NCBI GenBank assembly: GCA_947627175.1
Contig: CANQVA010000005.1
Coordinates: 100,831 to 164,830 of the forward strand
DNA length: 64,000 nucleotides
From: an uncultured Ruminococcus sp.
GTDB taxonomy: Bacteria > Bacillota > Clostridia > Oscillospirales > Ruminococcaceae
Direction: 5' to 3'
Made by a program: the position numbers and the translations under genes. Below are positions 8,901 to 17,269 of the stretch, in pieces (within the stretch, counting starts at the first letter, position 1; the number at the start of each line of letters is the position of its first letter). Below the pieces are notes generated by a model, which made no database searches, was not told where the DNA came from, and saw nothing but the letters and a program-made list of their open reading frames with translations.

Positions 8901-10205
8901 TTCCGTAAGTCTGTCACCTGAAAAACTCAACCCTGTTGTTTCAACGTCAAAAATAATAATTTCGTCATTTATACTTCTGCTGTCGGGATTTTTCAGAATA
9001 AGCGGTCGGTCAAGGTCATTCACAACGTAAGCCTCACAGCCATAAATTACTTTGAAATTTTTCGGCATATTATACATACAGTCGGGAAAAGCCTGAACTG
9101 CACCGTGGTCTGTAATTGCCATAGCCTGATGCCCCCACATTGCCGCCCTGTTTATAAGTGTGACGGGGTCTGTTACTGCGTCCATTGCCGACATATTCGT
9201 GTGACAATGTAACTCAACACGTTTTTCGGGGTAGTTGTCCATTTTAGGTATTCTTTTTACTTTTATTATCGAATCGGGGAATATAATTATATCATGTGCA
9301 AAAGTATCAAAGTCAATTTTTCCTGAAACAAGAATAGTTTCGCCTTTTTTAAGAGATGAAATCTTTGTGTTTTTAACTTCCTCATTCTTTACAAAAATCT
9401 TTATTTTCAGAGAACCGCTGTAATCGGTAATATCAAAAGTAAATACTGTTTTTTCTGTTTTCAGTTCTTTCAATTCAGATGCAAAAATATCACCTACAAC
9501 AACGAGCTTTTCGCCTAAACGCTGTACAGCCTCAGAAATGGGAACAGGTTCATTGCGTATTGCTTTTCCTATTACTATTTCGGCAGACTCTTTGTCAAAT
9601 TCAGTATCAAGTGAAGTAATATCAATCGGTTGACTTTGTATAGGTGGCTGATATTCCGGTTCATTTTGTACAAACTGTGAATTATAGTCAGGCATTTCAG
9701 ATTCTGCTTTTTCAATCATTTCATTATATTCAACAGATGAAGTTTCCCCGCCGTTCAGTTCTATTTTCATTTCAACTCCGAATTGATTATATATAAGCCG
9801 TGAAAAAGAACGGCAGAAATGATATTGTTCAAGCATATCTCTTCCACCATGTGCAAGATTTATTGAAATTGTATCTTCACTGAATTTAACGTCCGCATCG
9901 TCAAGAAAACCATTTACGTTAATATCTCTTTTAAGTAATTCTATCAGTTGATTATAACATTTTTTTCCGAAAATCTCAGACGGATAACGGCAAGCAAGGC
10001 GGATTCTGTCCACCTTGACCGCTTTTTCAACCGCTTTTTCAAAAGCAAATATATCACTGCTCGGAATAAGATTTTTAAAGAATGCAAAGAAAGTCATACT
10101 GTCAAGTTTTTCGGAATATGTAAGTTTGAAAATTTCACCGCATCGTATGCTTTCAGGGATTTCATTGCAATATTCTTTTAAAAATTCAGCTAAATTTATA
10201 TTCAT
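5907..10205 (-). CDS. polC: PolC, Gram-positive DNA polymerase III alpha subunit with proofreading exonuclease
   Basis: This is the replicative polymerase of low-GC Gram-positives, 1432 aa. In order it shows an N-terminal domain, an OB fold (about 210-320), a PHP domain beginning ELHCHTNMSAMDAV near residue 330, an inserted DEDDh 3'-5' exonuclease starting IIFDVETTGLS near 413, and the polymerase core. The core has a four-cysteine zinc motif (CPECKHSE, CPDCGADM) and PDIDLNFSGEYQ. It directly follows ispG. The ribosome binding site is weak, suggesting coupling to ispG translation. Confidence 0.97.
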   Translation of the reverse strand: MNINLAEFLKEYCNEIPESIRCGEIFKLTYSEKLDSMTFFAFFKNLIPSSDIFAFEKAVEKAVKVDRIRLACRYPSEIFGKKCYNQLIELLKRDINVNGFLDDADVKFSEDTISINLAHGGRDMLEQYHFCRSFSRLIYNQFGVEMKIELNGGETSSVEYNEMIEKAESEMPDYNSQFVQNEPEYQPPIQSQPIDITSLDTEFDKESAEIVIGKAIRNEPVPISEAVQRLGEKLVVVGDIFASELKELKTEKTVFTFDITDYSGSLKIKIFVKNEEVKNTKISSLKKGETILVSGKIDFDTFAHDIIIFPDSIIKVKRIPKMDNYPEKRVELHCHTNMSAMDAVTDPVTLINRAAMWGHQAMAITDHGAVQAFPDCMYNMPKNFKVIYGCEAYVVNDLDRPLILKNPDSRSINDEIIIFDVETTGLSFSGDRLTEIGAVKLRNLQVIDTFNTKVNPEKDIPENITELTGISNEDVKDAPKEKDAILKFMKFCGENPVLAAHNANFDTTFINEACKRNGIEFKYNWIDTLILCQIMLPEIARHKLNYVAKKLKLGKFDHHRASDDALMLAKIYIELVGRLISDKKIETLNDLNTKAGQVDVKKLKAYHQIILVRNQAGLKNLYRLVSYSNLDYFYKKPLIPKSVLQSHREGLIFGSACEAGELFQAMLNNKSEEEIERLAKFYDYLEIQPICNNEFMIRDGTAENEEELRNYNRRIVTLGDKLGIPVCATCDVHFIDPKDAIYRKIILASMGFKDTENQAPLYFRTTEEMLAEFQFLGEEKAKEVVITNTNMIADMIEVVRPIPKGTFTPTIDGAEEELKKITHEKAHEIYGDPLPEIVEKRLDRELSSIIKHGFSVLYIIAQKLVWNSVENGYLVGSRGSVGSSFVASMAGISEVNPLPPHYVCPECKHSEFLTDGKYGSGFDLPPKKCPDCGADMFRDGHDIPFETFLGFDGDKAPDIDLNFSGEYQSQAHRYTEQLFGKSNVFKAGTISAVADKTAYGYVKKYCDDNGITLNNAEMNRLAMGCTGIKRTTGQHPGGMVVVPSDYEVYDFTPVQHPADSTDSEVITTHFDFNSLHDTILKLDELGHVVPTLYKHLEDLTGKKIKDVPTSDPDVIKMCTDCSVLGVTPEEIYCKTGSLGIPEMGTNFTIQMLLDAKPTKFSDFLQISGLSHGTDVWLGNAKDLIEQKICTISDVIGTRDSIMTYLLYKGVPPKDAFQIMEWTRKGKAPKNFTPELIEMLKSHDVPDWYIESCLKIKYMFPKAHAAAYVIAAIKLGWFKLYMPLEYYSTYFSVRGEDFDAELAVQGKTAVRARIEELRELGNSRSKKENDLYDILLITNEMLSRGFEFLPIDIFKSHAVDYLIEDGKLRIPFSAMNGVGANVAMDIYETVQKGGFISIDEFQQMSSASKTTIDMMKTIGAFGDLPESAQLSFF

Positions 10206-10207
10206 AC

Positions 10208-11245
10208 TTAAAGTTTGTCAATCTCTGCTAAAAGCTCACTGACAATATCCTCCTCTTTGATTTTCCGTTGTGAACCGTCTTTTTTAAAGATAACTGCACA
10301 TTCGTTACCGCCTGCAATTCCTATATCTGCTTCACGTGCTTCACCGGGGCCGTTTACTATACAGCCCATTACAGCAACAGTTATATTTTTATTCATATCT
10401 TTTATGGCGTTCTCTACCTGTTCAGCGATTTTTACAAGGTCTATTCTTGTGCGTCCGCAAGTCGGACATGAAACAAGTTTTACACATTCACGCTTTCCTA
10501 TACAGTTAAGAATATCTTTAGCCGCATAAATTTCTTTTATCGGGTCATCTGTAAGCGATACACGTATAGTTTCACCTATTCCGTCACAGAGGAGAGAACC
10601 TATTCCGACAGCAGATTTAATAATTCCCATTCTTTCAGTTCCTGCCTCTGTTACTCCGAGATGAAGAGGATAACGGCATTTTTCAGCGGCAAGACGATAT
10701 GAAGAAATCATTCTGTTTACATCAGATGATTTTATTGAAATTACAATATCATCAAAATCAAACTGTTCCAGAAGTTCAGCGTGTTTCAATGCACTTTCAA
10801 CAAGGGCTTCAGGAGTTGGCGAACCGTATTTTTCAAGTAATTCCTTTTCAAGAGAACCTGAATTTACACCTATTCTTATAGGGATATTTCTTGAACGGCA
10901 TACGTCAACAACCTGTTTTATTCTGTCGTTTCCGCCTATATTGCCCGGATTTATGCGGATTTTGTCAACGCCTGCATATGCTGATTCAATTGCAAGTTTA
11001 TAATCAAAATGAATATCTGCAACAAGCGGAATTTTTACATTTTCTTTTATTGCGGGAATAAGTTTTACAGCCTCCATGTCAGGTATAGCGGCACGTATAA
11101 TTTCACAGCCTGCTTTTTCAAGTTCAACAGCCTGTTTTACACTTCCTTCAATATCGTCCGAACGTGCGTTAAGCATAGACTGTATATATATGTGTTTTCC
11201 GTCGAGTATACAATTCCCGACTTTTACGGTTTTTATATTTCTCAT
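10208..11245 (-). CDS. ispG: IspG (GcpE), 4-hydroxy-3-methylbut-2-en-1-yl diphosphate synthase
   Basis: This 4Fe-4S enzyme carries out the penultimate step of the non-mevalonate isoprenoid pathway. At 345 aa it is the bacterial length. The N-terminal TIM barrel has IQSMLNA and RINPGNIGG. The C-terminal iron-sulfur domain has SCPTCGRTR and MGCIVNGPGEA, supplying three Cys and one Glu ligand. Its ATG overlaps the rseP stop as ATGA, with AGGAGG upstream. Together with dxr and uppS it makes this operon an isoprenoid-to-lipid-carrier unit. Confidence 0.97.
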   Translation of the reverse strand: MRNIKTVKVGNCILDGKHIYIQSMLNARSDDIEGSVKQAVELEKAGCEIIRAAIPDMEAVKLIPAIKENVKIPLVADIHFDYKLAIESAYAGVDKIRINPGNIGGNDRIKQVVDVCRSRNIPIRIGVNSGSLEKELLEKYGSPTPEALVESALKHAELLEQFDFDDIVISIKSSDVNRMISSYRLAAEKCRYPLHLGVTEAGTERMGIIKSAVGIGSLLCDGIGETIRVSLTDDPIKEIYAAKDILNCIGKRECVKLVSCPTCGRTRIDLVKIAEQVENAIKDMNKNITVAVMGCIVNGPGEAREADIGIAGGNECAVIFKKDGSQRKIKEEDIVSELLAEIDKL

Positions 11246-12306
11246 AAATTGTTTCCTCCTGTAATAAGACGTACAATGTCATTATATGTTGCAAAAATCA
11301 TTATACCGAAAAGAAGGAGCATTCCGGCAAGGTGTACATATCCCTCATGTTCAGGTTTTACGGGCTTACGTCTGATAAGTTCAATAAAACAGAAAATAAG
11401 CCGTCCGCCGTCAAGTCCGGGAATTGGCAGAAGATTGAATATACCTATATTTATAGTAATAAGGGCGGTCATATATACGATATTGAAAACAGCTTCCTTT
11501 GTGTTTTCGCTTTCCTGGGTGGTTTCGTTTATAGCAGTGACAACACCTACAGGTCCCGAAACATCTTCTTTTTTTGCCTGACCTGAAATAAGTTGTTTCA
11601 GCGACATTTCAACAATATGACCCATTGACATAAACATTTTACCCGAACCGCTGATAATGTTTAAGGGTGTTTTTTCGGCATGGACAAGTCCGAAATCTAT
11701 AGCGTTTCCGCTTGCGTCCCCGAAATTTACATTTTTTATTTCTGTTTTTTTGCCGTCACGTATAACTGTAACATCATGAACGTTTGTAGGAGATGTCAGA
11801 AGAATGCAATTTAGGTCAAGCATACTGAAAATATGTGTTCCGTCTATCTTATAGAAAACGTCGTTATGTTTCAGACCTGTATCATAACTTTCTGCACGCC
11901 GTTCGAGAGTACCGTCTTCAAGTTCTACAGCACTGAATCCCGATATTTCAGTAGTCGGAACAGAACCAAGCATTGACATCATTATAACTATTGCTATAAA
12001 TCCGAGAATAAAATTCATTCCTGCTCCGGCAACAAGTATTACCATACGTTTCCAGAGTTTAGCACTCCGAAAACTGTGCGGGTCGTCTGAATCCTCGTCT
12101 TCGCCCTCCATTGCACAATATCCGCCTACAGGCAAAAGCCTTAAAGAATACATTGTTTCACCTTTTTTTTTCTGTATTATTTTAGGACCCATGCCTACTG
12201 AAAATTCAAGTACATTTACTTTACTGAGTTTTGCACATATAAAATGACCAAATTCATGAACCGTGACTATAAGTCCGAAAATTATTATTGCAATAATTAT
12301 GCCCAT
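11242..12306 (-). CDS. rseP: RseP/RasP-type site-2 intramembrane zinc metalloprotease
   Basis: This integral membrane protease (354 aa) cleaves transmembrane anti-sigma factors and leftover signal peptides. The zinc motif HEFGHF lies in the first membrane helix. A single PDZ domain sits at about 125-215, and the third catalytic Asp is in NLLPIPGLDGGRL near the C-terminus. Several hydrophobic segments are present. It lies between dxr and ispG in the conserved Firmicute order. Confidence 0.94.
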   Translation of the reverse strand: MGIIIAIIIFGLIVTVHEFGHFICAKLSKVNVLEFSVGMGPKIIQKKKGETMYSLRLLPVGGYCAMEGEDEDSDDPHSFRSAKLWKRMVILVAGAGMNFILGFIAIVIMMSMLGSVPTTEISGFSAVELEDGTLERRAESYDTGLKHNDVFYKIDGTHIFSMLDLNCILLTSPTNVHDVTVIRDGKKTEIKNVNFGDASGNAIDFGLVHAEKTPLNIISGSGKMFMSMGHIVEMSLKQLISGQAKKEDVSGPVGVVTAINETTQESENTKEAVFNIVYMTALITINIGIFNLLPIPGLDGGRLIFCFIELIRRKPVKPEHEGYVHLAGMLLLFGIMIFATYNDIVRLITGGNNL

Positions 12307-12330
12307 TTCTGTTTATCTCCTTTCAGTCGT

Positions 12331-13479
12331 TTATTTTCCTATAATATTACGGACGTAATTTCTTGCTGAATTATCAGCTTTAACAACATCATCATAGCAA
12401 TTTATACGGGAGGGAGCGAATTTTTCCGTAACTGATGAAACTATATCACCTATTTCTATAAATTTTATTTCATCATTCAGGAATGCCTTTACAGCCTCTT
12501 CATTTGCTGAATTGACAAGACAAGGATATGCACCGCCGAGTTTAATAGCCTTTATTGCAGAAGAAAGACATTTGAAAGTTTCATAGTCAGGTTTTTCAAA
12601 AGTAAGACTTCCGTAATCTGTAAGGGAAAGACGTTTTGTAGGACATTCAAGGCGGTCAGGATAAAGAAGAGCGTATTGAATCGGTATTTTCATATCGGGT
12701 ACGCCAAGTTGTGCAATTACTGAATAGTCGTTATATTCTACCGCTGAATGAACAACACTCTGTCTGTGGACAACTATTTCAATTTGTTCGGGCGTTAAAT
12801 CAAAAAGCCATTTAGCTTCAATAAATTCAAGACCTTTATTCATAAGTGTTGCTGAATCTATTGTTATTTTGTTGCCCATGCTCCAGTTAGGGTGTTTGAG
12901 TGCGTCGGCTTTAGTGACATTTTTCAATTCGTCATAAGTCTTTTTAAAAAAAGGCCCTCCCGACGCTGTAAGAATAATTTTACTGAGTTGTTCCCTCTTG
13001 TTTCCCTGTAAGCACTGAAAAATTGCTGAATGTTCGCTGTCAACCGGATATATAGTTACTCCTTTTTCTTTTGCTGATGACATGACTATTTCACCACCGG
13101 CAACGAGTGTTTCCTTGTTTGCAAGTGCAACATCTTTTCCGGCATTTATGGCTGTAAGAGTGGGAAGAAGTCCTACCATTCCGACAACTGAATTTAATAC
13201 AATGTCATTCTGTTCAAGAGATGATATTTCACAAAGTCCGTCCATATCACAGAGAACTTTAACGCCTGTATCTGAAAGACGCTTTTTAAGTTCCGAATAA
13301 TTTTCTTTGTTATAGGTACAGATATATTCCGGCTTGAATTTTCTTGTCTGTTGTTCGAGCAGGTCAATATTATTGTTGGCAGAAAGTCCGAGAACTCTGA
13401 AACCATGTTTTTCGCAGACTTCAAGTGACTGTGTACCGATTGAACCTGTCGAGCCTAAAACAGAAACTGTTTTATTCAT
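12331..13479 (-). CDS. dxr: Dxr, 1-deoxy-D-xylulose 5-phosphate reductoisomerase
   Basis: This NADPH-dependent enzyme forms 2-C-methyl-D-erythritol 4-phosphate, the committed step of the non-mevalonate pathway. It is 382 aa. The N-terminal NADPH site is LGSTGSIGTQSLEV. Family motifs are ALANKETLVAGG, PVDSEHSAIFQCL (metal-binding Asp/Glu) and GPFFKKTYDEL. A GGAGG site lies upstream of the ATG. The gene precedes rseP by 24 bases. Confidence 0.97.
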   Translation of the reverse strand: MNKTVSVLGSTGSIGTQSLEVCEKHGFRVLGLSANNNIDLLEQQTRKFKPEYICTYNKENYSELKKRLSDTGVKVLCDMDGLCEISSLEQNDIVLNSVVGMVGLLPTLTAINAGKDVALANKETLVAGGEIVMSSAKEKGVTIYPVDSEHSAIFQCLQGNKREQLSKIILTASGGPFFKKTYDELKNVTKADALKHPNWSMGNKITIDSATLMNKGLEFIEAKWLFDLTPEQIEIVVHRQSVVHSAVEYNDYSVIAQLGVPDMKIPIQYALLYPDRLECPTKRLSLTDYGSLTFEKPDYETFKCLSSAIKAIKLGGAYPCLVNSANEEAVKAFLNDEIKFIEIGDIVSSVTEKFAPSRINCYDDVVKADNSARNYVRNIIGK

Positions 13480-13529
13480 TATTATTATAACCTCCTTAAA
13501 AAATTATATGAAAATTTCCTGCTGAAATG

Positions 13530-13573
13530 CGAAAAGGGACTACCCGTATAATATAACGTTTAGTCTCCTTTCG
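13530..13573 (-). promoter_or_regulatory. Hairpin between cdsA and dxr
   Basis: Arms at 13530-13542 and 13561-13573 pair at 12 of 13 positions on the minus-strand RNA, with one A/C mismatch and one G-U pair, around an 18-base AT-rich loop. No U-run follows, so it is not a standard terminator. It lies in the only sizeable gap of the frr-polC operon. It may be a processing or stability hairpin; a role is not shown by the sequence. Confidence 0.4.
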
Positions 13574-13579
13574 TGATTT

Positions 13580-14479
13580 TTATAATAGAGAAAATACAGA
13601 ATACATTACAATAAATGCGTAGAATGTCGGCAGTACGAACAATACGCTGTCGAACCTGTCCATAAGACCGCCGTGACCGGGCATAATTTTGCCGTAATCC
13701 TTGAAACCTATCTGTCTTTTTACCATTGATGCAGACAAGTCTCCTACTGTTCCAATAACCGCACACACCGCTCCCGTAATAAACGCAAACAGTGCAAATC
13801 TTATATCAAATCCACCGGCAAATATACAGAAAGTTACAGCGTACACAATACCGGTTGTAAGAATACCGCCTATAAAACCCTCAACAGTCTTTTTCGGACT
13901 GATTTCGGGACAAAGTTTGTGCTTGCCAAGTGCAACGCCCGAAAAATACGCCCCCGTGTCGGCAATCCATGCACCGCAAAGACCCATTATGAGCAGGAAA
14001 AGACCTTCTTTTTCACTAAAATTATGAATACGTATAATTGCAGACATAGCCTGCGGTACAAGTATCATGACGGCAAGTACAAAGAATACCTGTTCATAGC
14101 GGATTTCCTTGTGCTTTTTCAGCCACGTAACAAATATAACAAATGCACACAGCAACGTTACTGCAAATGACACAAAATAATTAATCAGACCAATGTCCAA
14201 TTTTATTGCACTGTAAGGTAATTTGGAACCGCCTGCATAGTCTGTATAAGTTACTCCTGACACCGCATGAATAAACGGCGTAACTATACCGCAGATTTCC
14301 GACGCAATCAGAACAGGTGTACATTTATGCATATTTACGGCTCTTAACAGTTCGTACAGCATGACGGCTATTATAAATGCCACTGCTATCGGCAGTACTA
14401 TTGTATCGTGGAAGTACAGTACCACCGCCATTATCAGAATGCCGACCGCTCCCGAAATAATTCTTGTAAGCATTATCAT
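13580..14479 (-). CDS. cdsA: CdsA, phosphatidate cytidylyltransferase
   Basis: This integral membrane enzyme makes CDP-diacylglycerol from phosphatidate and CTP. It is 299 aa with about seven or eight hydrophobic segments. The C-terminal family signature is visible as KDYGKIMPGHGGLMDRFDS, where the acidic residues bind metal. The first ATG overlaps the uppS stop as ATGA; a second ATG two codons later is an alternative start. It is co-transcribed with uppS and dxr. Confidence 0.95.
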   Translation of the reverse strand: MIMLTRIISGAVGILIMAVVLYFHDTIVLPIAVAFIIAVMLYELLRAVNMHKCTPVLIASEICGIVTPFIHAVSGVTYTDYAGGSKLPYSAIKLDIGLINYFVSFAVTLLCAFVIFVTWLKKHKEIRYEQVFFVLAVMILVPQAMSAIIRIHNFSEKEGLFLLIMGLCGAWIADTGAYFSGVALGKHKLCPEISPKKTVEGFIGGILTTGIVYAVTFCIFAGGFDIRFALFAFITGAVCAVIGTVGDLSASMVKRQIGFKDYGKIMPGHGGLMDRFDSVLFVLPTFYAFIVMYSVFSLL

Positions 14480-15216
14480 ACACCCCCGAAACGTCTGTTA
14501 CGGTTCTGAAATTCAATCAATGCTTTATCAAGTTCTTTCGCACTGAAATCAGGCCATAAAACGTCCGTGAAATAATATTCCGCATATGCACACTGCCATA
14601 TTAAATAATTTGATAATCTGAGTTCACCGCTTGGACGTATAAGCAAATCAACATCAGGAAAACCTGCTGTATACAAATTATCGGCTACTGACTGTTCTGT
14701 TATGTCTTCAGGGTTTATTTCACCGTCTTTTGCTTTTTGTGCAAGCAGGCGTGCCGCATGGGCAATTTCATCACGACCGCCGTAATTTACAGCCATCATA
14801 AGATTCATTTCTGTATAGTGGGCAGTATCCTGTTCAAGTTTTATCATTTTTTCCTGTAAGTCCTCATCGAATGCCGATTTATCCCCGAGAAAAATCATTC
14901 TTGTATTCTCACTGAGGAAGTTTCTTACATCGACAATATAATCACGGAAAAGCTCCATAATAGTATTTATTTCATCTGCCGGTCTTTGCCAGTTTTCAGT
15001 TGAAAAAGCATAGAATGAAATATTTTTAAGTCCTATATCTTTACAATATCGTACTATTTTCTTGAAATTCTTCGCACCCTCACGGTGTCCGAATGAACGT
15101 GGTAAACCACGCTTTTTTGCCCATCGTCCGTTACCGTCCATTATAAATCCGACGTGTTGAGGGAGAACAGCCGGCAGAGACTGTTCTTCCCTTTCTTTTT
15201 TATTAAATAACGCCAT
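14476..15216 (-). CDS. uppS: UppS, isoprenyl transferase (undecaprenyl diphosphate synthase)
   Basis: This cis-prenyltransferase makes the C55 lipid carrier used for peptidoglycan. It is 246 aa. The catalytic-site signature MDGNGRWAKKRGLPR is near residue 27. SFYAFSTENWQRP and LLIRPSGELRLSNYLIWQ are also family hallmarks. A GGAG site lies just upstream of the ATG at 15216. It follows frr by ten bases. Confidence 0.97.
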   Translation of the reverse strand: MALFNKKEREEQSLPAVLPQHVGFIMDGNGRWAKKRGLPRSFGHREGAKNFKKIVRYCKDIGLKNISFYAFSTENWQRPADEINTIMELFRDYIVDVRNFLSENTRMIFLGDKSAFDEDLQEKMIKLEQDTAHYTEMNLMMAVNYGGRDEIAHAARLLAQKAKDGEINPEDITEQSVADNLYTAGFPDVDLLIRPSGELRLSNYLIWQCAYAEYYFTDVLWPDFSAKELDKALIEFQNRNRRFGGV

Positions 15217-15226
15217 ACTTCTCCAA

Positions 15227-15781
15227 TCAGACTGTCATAATTTCTTTTTCTTTATCTGCAACAGCCTTGTCAACATCTGCACAGAATGTATCTGTAAGGT
15301 TCTGAACCTTCTTTTCGCAGTCTTTGAGGTCGTCCTCGGTGATTTCGGAATTTTTCTTCATTGCCTTGAATTTTTCCATAGCATCACGTCTGATTGAACG
15401 TATTGTTACTTTACATTCTTCACCATACTTTTTTATACTCTTGCAAAGTTCTTTACGCCTTTCTTCAGTAAGCTGAGGGAATACAAGGCGAATAACAGTG
15501 CCGTCATTTGTAGGATTTATTCCTATGTCTGACGCCTGAATAGCCTTTTCAATAAGTTTTATTGATGACCTGTCCCACGGCTGAATAACAAGTATTCTCG
15601 CCTCTGAAACAGAAACTGCTGCCATCTGGTTTACGGGTGTTGGTGCTCCGTAGTAATCAACAAGAACTTTGTCAAGTACAGCAGGATTTGCACGTCCTGC
15701 ACGGATTGAGGCAAATTCATTGCCAAGAGCATTCAAACTCTTTTTCATTTTTTCTTTTGTAAGATTCATTTGTTCTTTCAT
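15227..15781 (-). CDS. frr: Frr, ribosome recycling factor
   Basis: This factor splits post-termination ribosomes with EF-G. It is 184 aa, the standard size. SIRAGRANPAVLDKVLVDYYG, shown here only as a family landmark near residues 25-45, and IRSIRRDAMEKFK are typical. The start MKEQMNLTKEKM has AAGGAC upstream; the in-frame Met at residue 5 is an alternative. It is the first gene of the operon running through uppS, cdsA, dxr, rseP and ispG to polC, with its own promoter in the gap to pyrH. Confidence 0.97.
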   Translation of the reverse strand: MKEQMNLTKEKMKKSLNALGNEFASIRAGRANPAVLDKVLVDYYGAPTPVNQMAAVSVSEARILVIQPWDRSSIKLIEKAIQASDIGINPTNDGTVIRLVFPQLTEERRKELCKSIKKYGEECKVTIRSIRRDAMEKFKAMKKNSEITEDDLKDCEKKVQNLTDTFCADVDKAVADKEKEIMTV

Positions 15782-15880
15782 TATAATTTAAGTCCTTTCC
15801 GGTGACATTCTCTGCCACTATTCAGTATTTTATTTTTTGTCCCTTTCATAATTTTCATGATGTTTAATTATCGTATACTT

Positions 15881-15909
15881 ATAATAACATATTTTTCCGT
15901 TTATGTCAA
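15881..15909 (-). promoter_or_regulatory. Promoter of the frr operon
   Basis: On the minus strand TTGACA (15904-15909) and TATTAT (15881-15886) are spaced by 17 bases, about 100 bases upstream of frr. This is a near-consensus vegetative sigma promoter and makes frr and the downstream lipid genes independent of pyrH. Confidence 0.8.
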
Positions 15910-15926
15910 GTAAAGTATAACGGCAA

Positions 15927-16637
15927 TCAGTCTTCTGAAATTATTGTTCCTACTTCCTTGCCCATAACTGCATCATATATATTGTCAGGGCGTGAGAGGT
16001 CAAACACAAGCATTTTCATTCTGTTATCACGGCACATTGTAGCCGCTGTGCTGTCCATGACTGCAAGTTCCTCACTAAGAACCTGACTGAAAGTAAGTGT
16101 GTTGTATTTTTTGGCATCGTCATATTTATGCGGGTCTTTGTCATAAACACCGTCAACAAGAGTAGCTTTCAGGAAAATATCAGCCTCTATTTCAGCCGCA
16201 CGGAGAGATGCCGCCGTATCTGTTGAGAAAAACGGATTACCCGTACCACATCCGAAAATAACAACTCTGCCCTTATTCAGATGATTTACAGCTTTGTTGC
16301 GAATATATGGTTCTGCTACTTGCTGCATTGCAATGGCAGTCTGTACACGTACAACACAACCGAGAGCTTCAAGACAATCCGCAAGAGCGAGGGCATTCAT
16401 GGCAGTTGCCAACATACCTATATGATCGGCACGTGTTCTGTCCATAGCACCGCTTGAACGTCCACGCCAGAAATTTCCTCCGCCTACAACAACTGCAACC
16501 TGAACCCCTGCATCAGCACACTTTTTGATGCTTTTGCAGATGTCCATTATAATATTGAAGTTCAGACCGCTTTTCTTTTCACCTGCCAACGCTTCACCGC
16601 TTACTTTTAATAATATTCTTTTATACTTTGGTTCCAT
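15927..16637 (-). CDS. pyrH: PyrH, UMP kinase
   Basis: This hexameric bacterial UMP kinase phosphorylates UMP to UDP. It is 236 aa of the amino-acid kinase fold. Features are [12 protein letters not shown] at the N-terminus, [11 protein letters not shown], and the acceptor-site region [17 protein letters not shown]. The C-terminal region holds TVMCRDN-like and [15 protein letters not shown] stretches. It has its own upstream promoter. rpsB and tsf, which often precede pyrH, are not adjacent here. Confidence 0.97.
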   Translation of the reverse strand: MEPKYKRILLKVSGEALAGEKKSGLNFNIIMDICKSIKKCADAGVQVAVVVGGGNFWRGRSSGAMDRTRADHIGMLATAMNALALADCLEALGCVVRVQTAIAMQQVAEPYIRNKAVNHLNKGRVVIFGCGTGNPFFSTDTAASLRAAEIEADIFLKATLVDGVYDKDPHKYDDAKKYNTLTFSQVLSEELAVMDSTAATMCRDNRMKMLVFDLSRPDNIYDAVMGKEVGTIISED

Positions 16638-16679
16638 ATCAGCACCTCACAATTTTCATTTTATCAGAACGATATGTTA

Positions 16680-16708
16680 ATTTTATCATAATTTTTCATT
16701 CTTGTCAA
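16680..16708 (-). promoter_or_regulatory. pyrH promoter
   Basis: Minus-strand TTGACA (16703-16708) and TAAAAT (16680-16685) are separated by exactly 17 bases, and the pyrH start is about 43 bases downstream of the -10. This is a near-perfect vegetative promoter. Confidence 0.8.
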
Positions 16709-16799
16709 TATACTCTGACCACCTGACGGAAAAACTTTTTATAGTCATATTATACAAAAAAATCATAAAAAATTTTCAATTCTTCGTCATCAAAAAAAC

Positions 16800-16828
16800 T
16801 TGACATTTTCTGTATGCTGTGATATAAT
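16800..16828 (+). promoter_or_regulatory. Promoter of the tRNA-Ser pair
   Basis: TTGACA (16800-16805), a 17-base spacer and TATAAT (16823-16828) form a consensus promoter pointing into the two tRNA genes that begin 39 bases after the -10. It diverges from the pyrH promoter. Confidence 0.88.
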
Positions 16829-16866
16829 ATAAAAGTCGTAAGACACGACGTGAATAAAATAAAAAT

Positions 16867-16955
16867 GGAGAGGTATCGAAGCGGTCATAACGAGGCGGTC
16901 TTGAAAACCGTTTGCCTTAACGGGCACGTGGGTTCGAATCCCACCCTCTCCGCCA
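16867..16955 (+). tRNA. tRNA-Ser (anticodon TGA), CCA encoded
   Basis: The acceptor arms GGAGAGG and CCTCTCC pair fully. The anticodon loop CTTGAAA reads UGA, and a long variable arm (TTTGCCTTAACGGGCAC) marks a class II tRNA. The T-loop is GGTTCGAATCC. A discriminator G and an encoded CCA end follow. It decodes UCA-type serine codons. It is the first of two serine tRNAs on one transcript. Confidence 0.97.
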
Positions 16956-16965
16956 TATTTTGTAT

Positions 16966-17052
16966 GCGGATTTACCCAAGTGGTGAAGGGGCTCCCCTGC
17001 TAAGGGAGTAGGTCGGGAAACCGGTGCGAGAGTTCAAATCTCTCAATCCGCG
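16966..17052 (+). tRNA. tRNA-Ser (anticodon GCT), CCA not encoded
   Basis: The acceptor arms GCGGATT and AATCCGC pair. The anticodon loop CTGCTAA gives GCU for AGC/AGU codons. A long variable arm (TAGGTCGGGAAACCGGTGC) shows class II form, and the T-loop is GTTCAAATC. After the discriminator G comes TTA rather than CCA, so the end must be added by the nucleotidyltransferase, unlike the preceding tRNA-Ser. It is followed eight bases later by a terminator hairpin. Confidence 0.96.
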
Positions 17053-17060
17053 TTATTGTA

Positions 17061-17106
17061 AAAACCGCTGTATGTTGCATTTTTAGCAGTATACAGCGGT
17101 TTTCTT
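17061..17106 (+). terminator. Terminator of the tRNA-Ser transcript
   Basis: Arms AAAACCGCTGTAT (17061-17073) and ATACAGCGGTTTT (17091-17103) form a 13-bp stem followed by a T-rich tail. The sequence is the first part of a repeat whose other copy is at 40172-40235. Confidence 0.88.
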
Positions 17107-17125
17107 TATGTTTCAATAAGTCTGA
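17065..17125 (+). repeat. Dispersed repeat, copy A (terminator plus TTTCAATAAGTCTGA tail)
   Basis: About 60 bases here match 40176-40235 at roughly five positions in six, including bases beyond the hairpin (ATGTTTCAATAAGTCTGA). Conservation outside the stem shows common origin rather than convergent terminator sequence. Both copies are followed on the right by phage-lysin-related sequence, so a duplicated or transposed segment is likely. Confidence 0.75.
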
Positions 17126-17206
17126 AAATAAATAGATTTATAGAAAAAGAATAAGATTTTAATCTTTAAATTTTAAGATTTTCATCAAAATATGACACGA
17201 AAATTA

Positions 17207-17269
17207 TTTCATCTTGCTGTCAATGCTTGCAACGTGTTCTAAATTTACACTATGTGTCGGGCGACGTAT
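17207..17269 (-). pseudogene. Remnant of an M15/GH25 phage-type lysin gene
   Basis: Read on the minus strand, this stretch encodes RRPTHSVN fused directly to LEHVASIDSKMK and a stop. The intact lysin at 41363-42547 has RCPTHSMN in its N-terminal peptidase domain and LDHVASIDSKIK as its last residues. The remnant is therefore an internally deleted copy joining the two ends, with both pieces in one frame. Nucleotide identity is also clear (CTTGCTGTCRATGCTTGCAA). No start or promoter belongs to it. Confidence 0.78.

Noticed and set aside
16966..17125. tRNA-Ser 3' end as an attachment site for the lost element
   Set aside because: No second copy of the tRNA end was found at the other repeat or elsewhere in the window.
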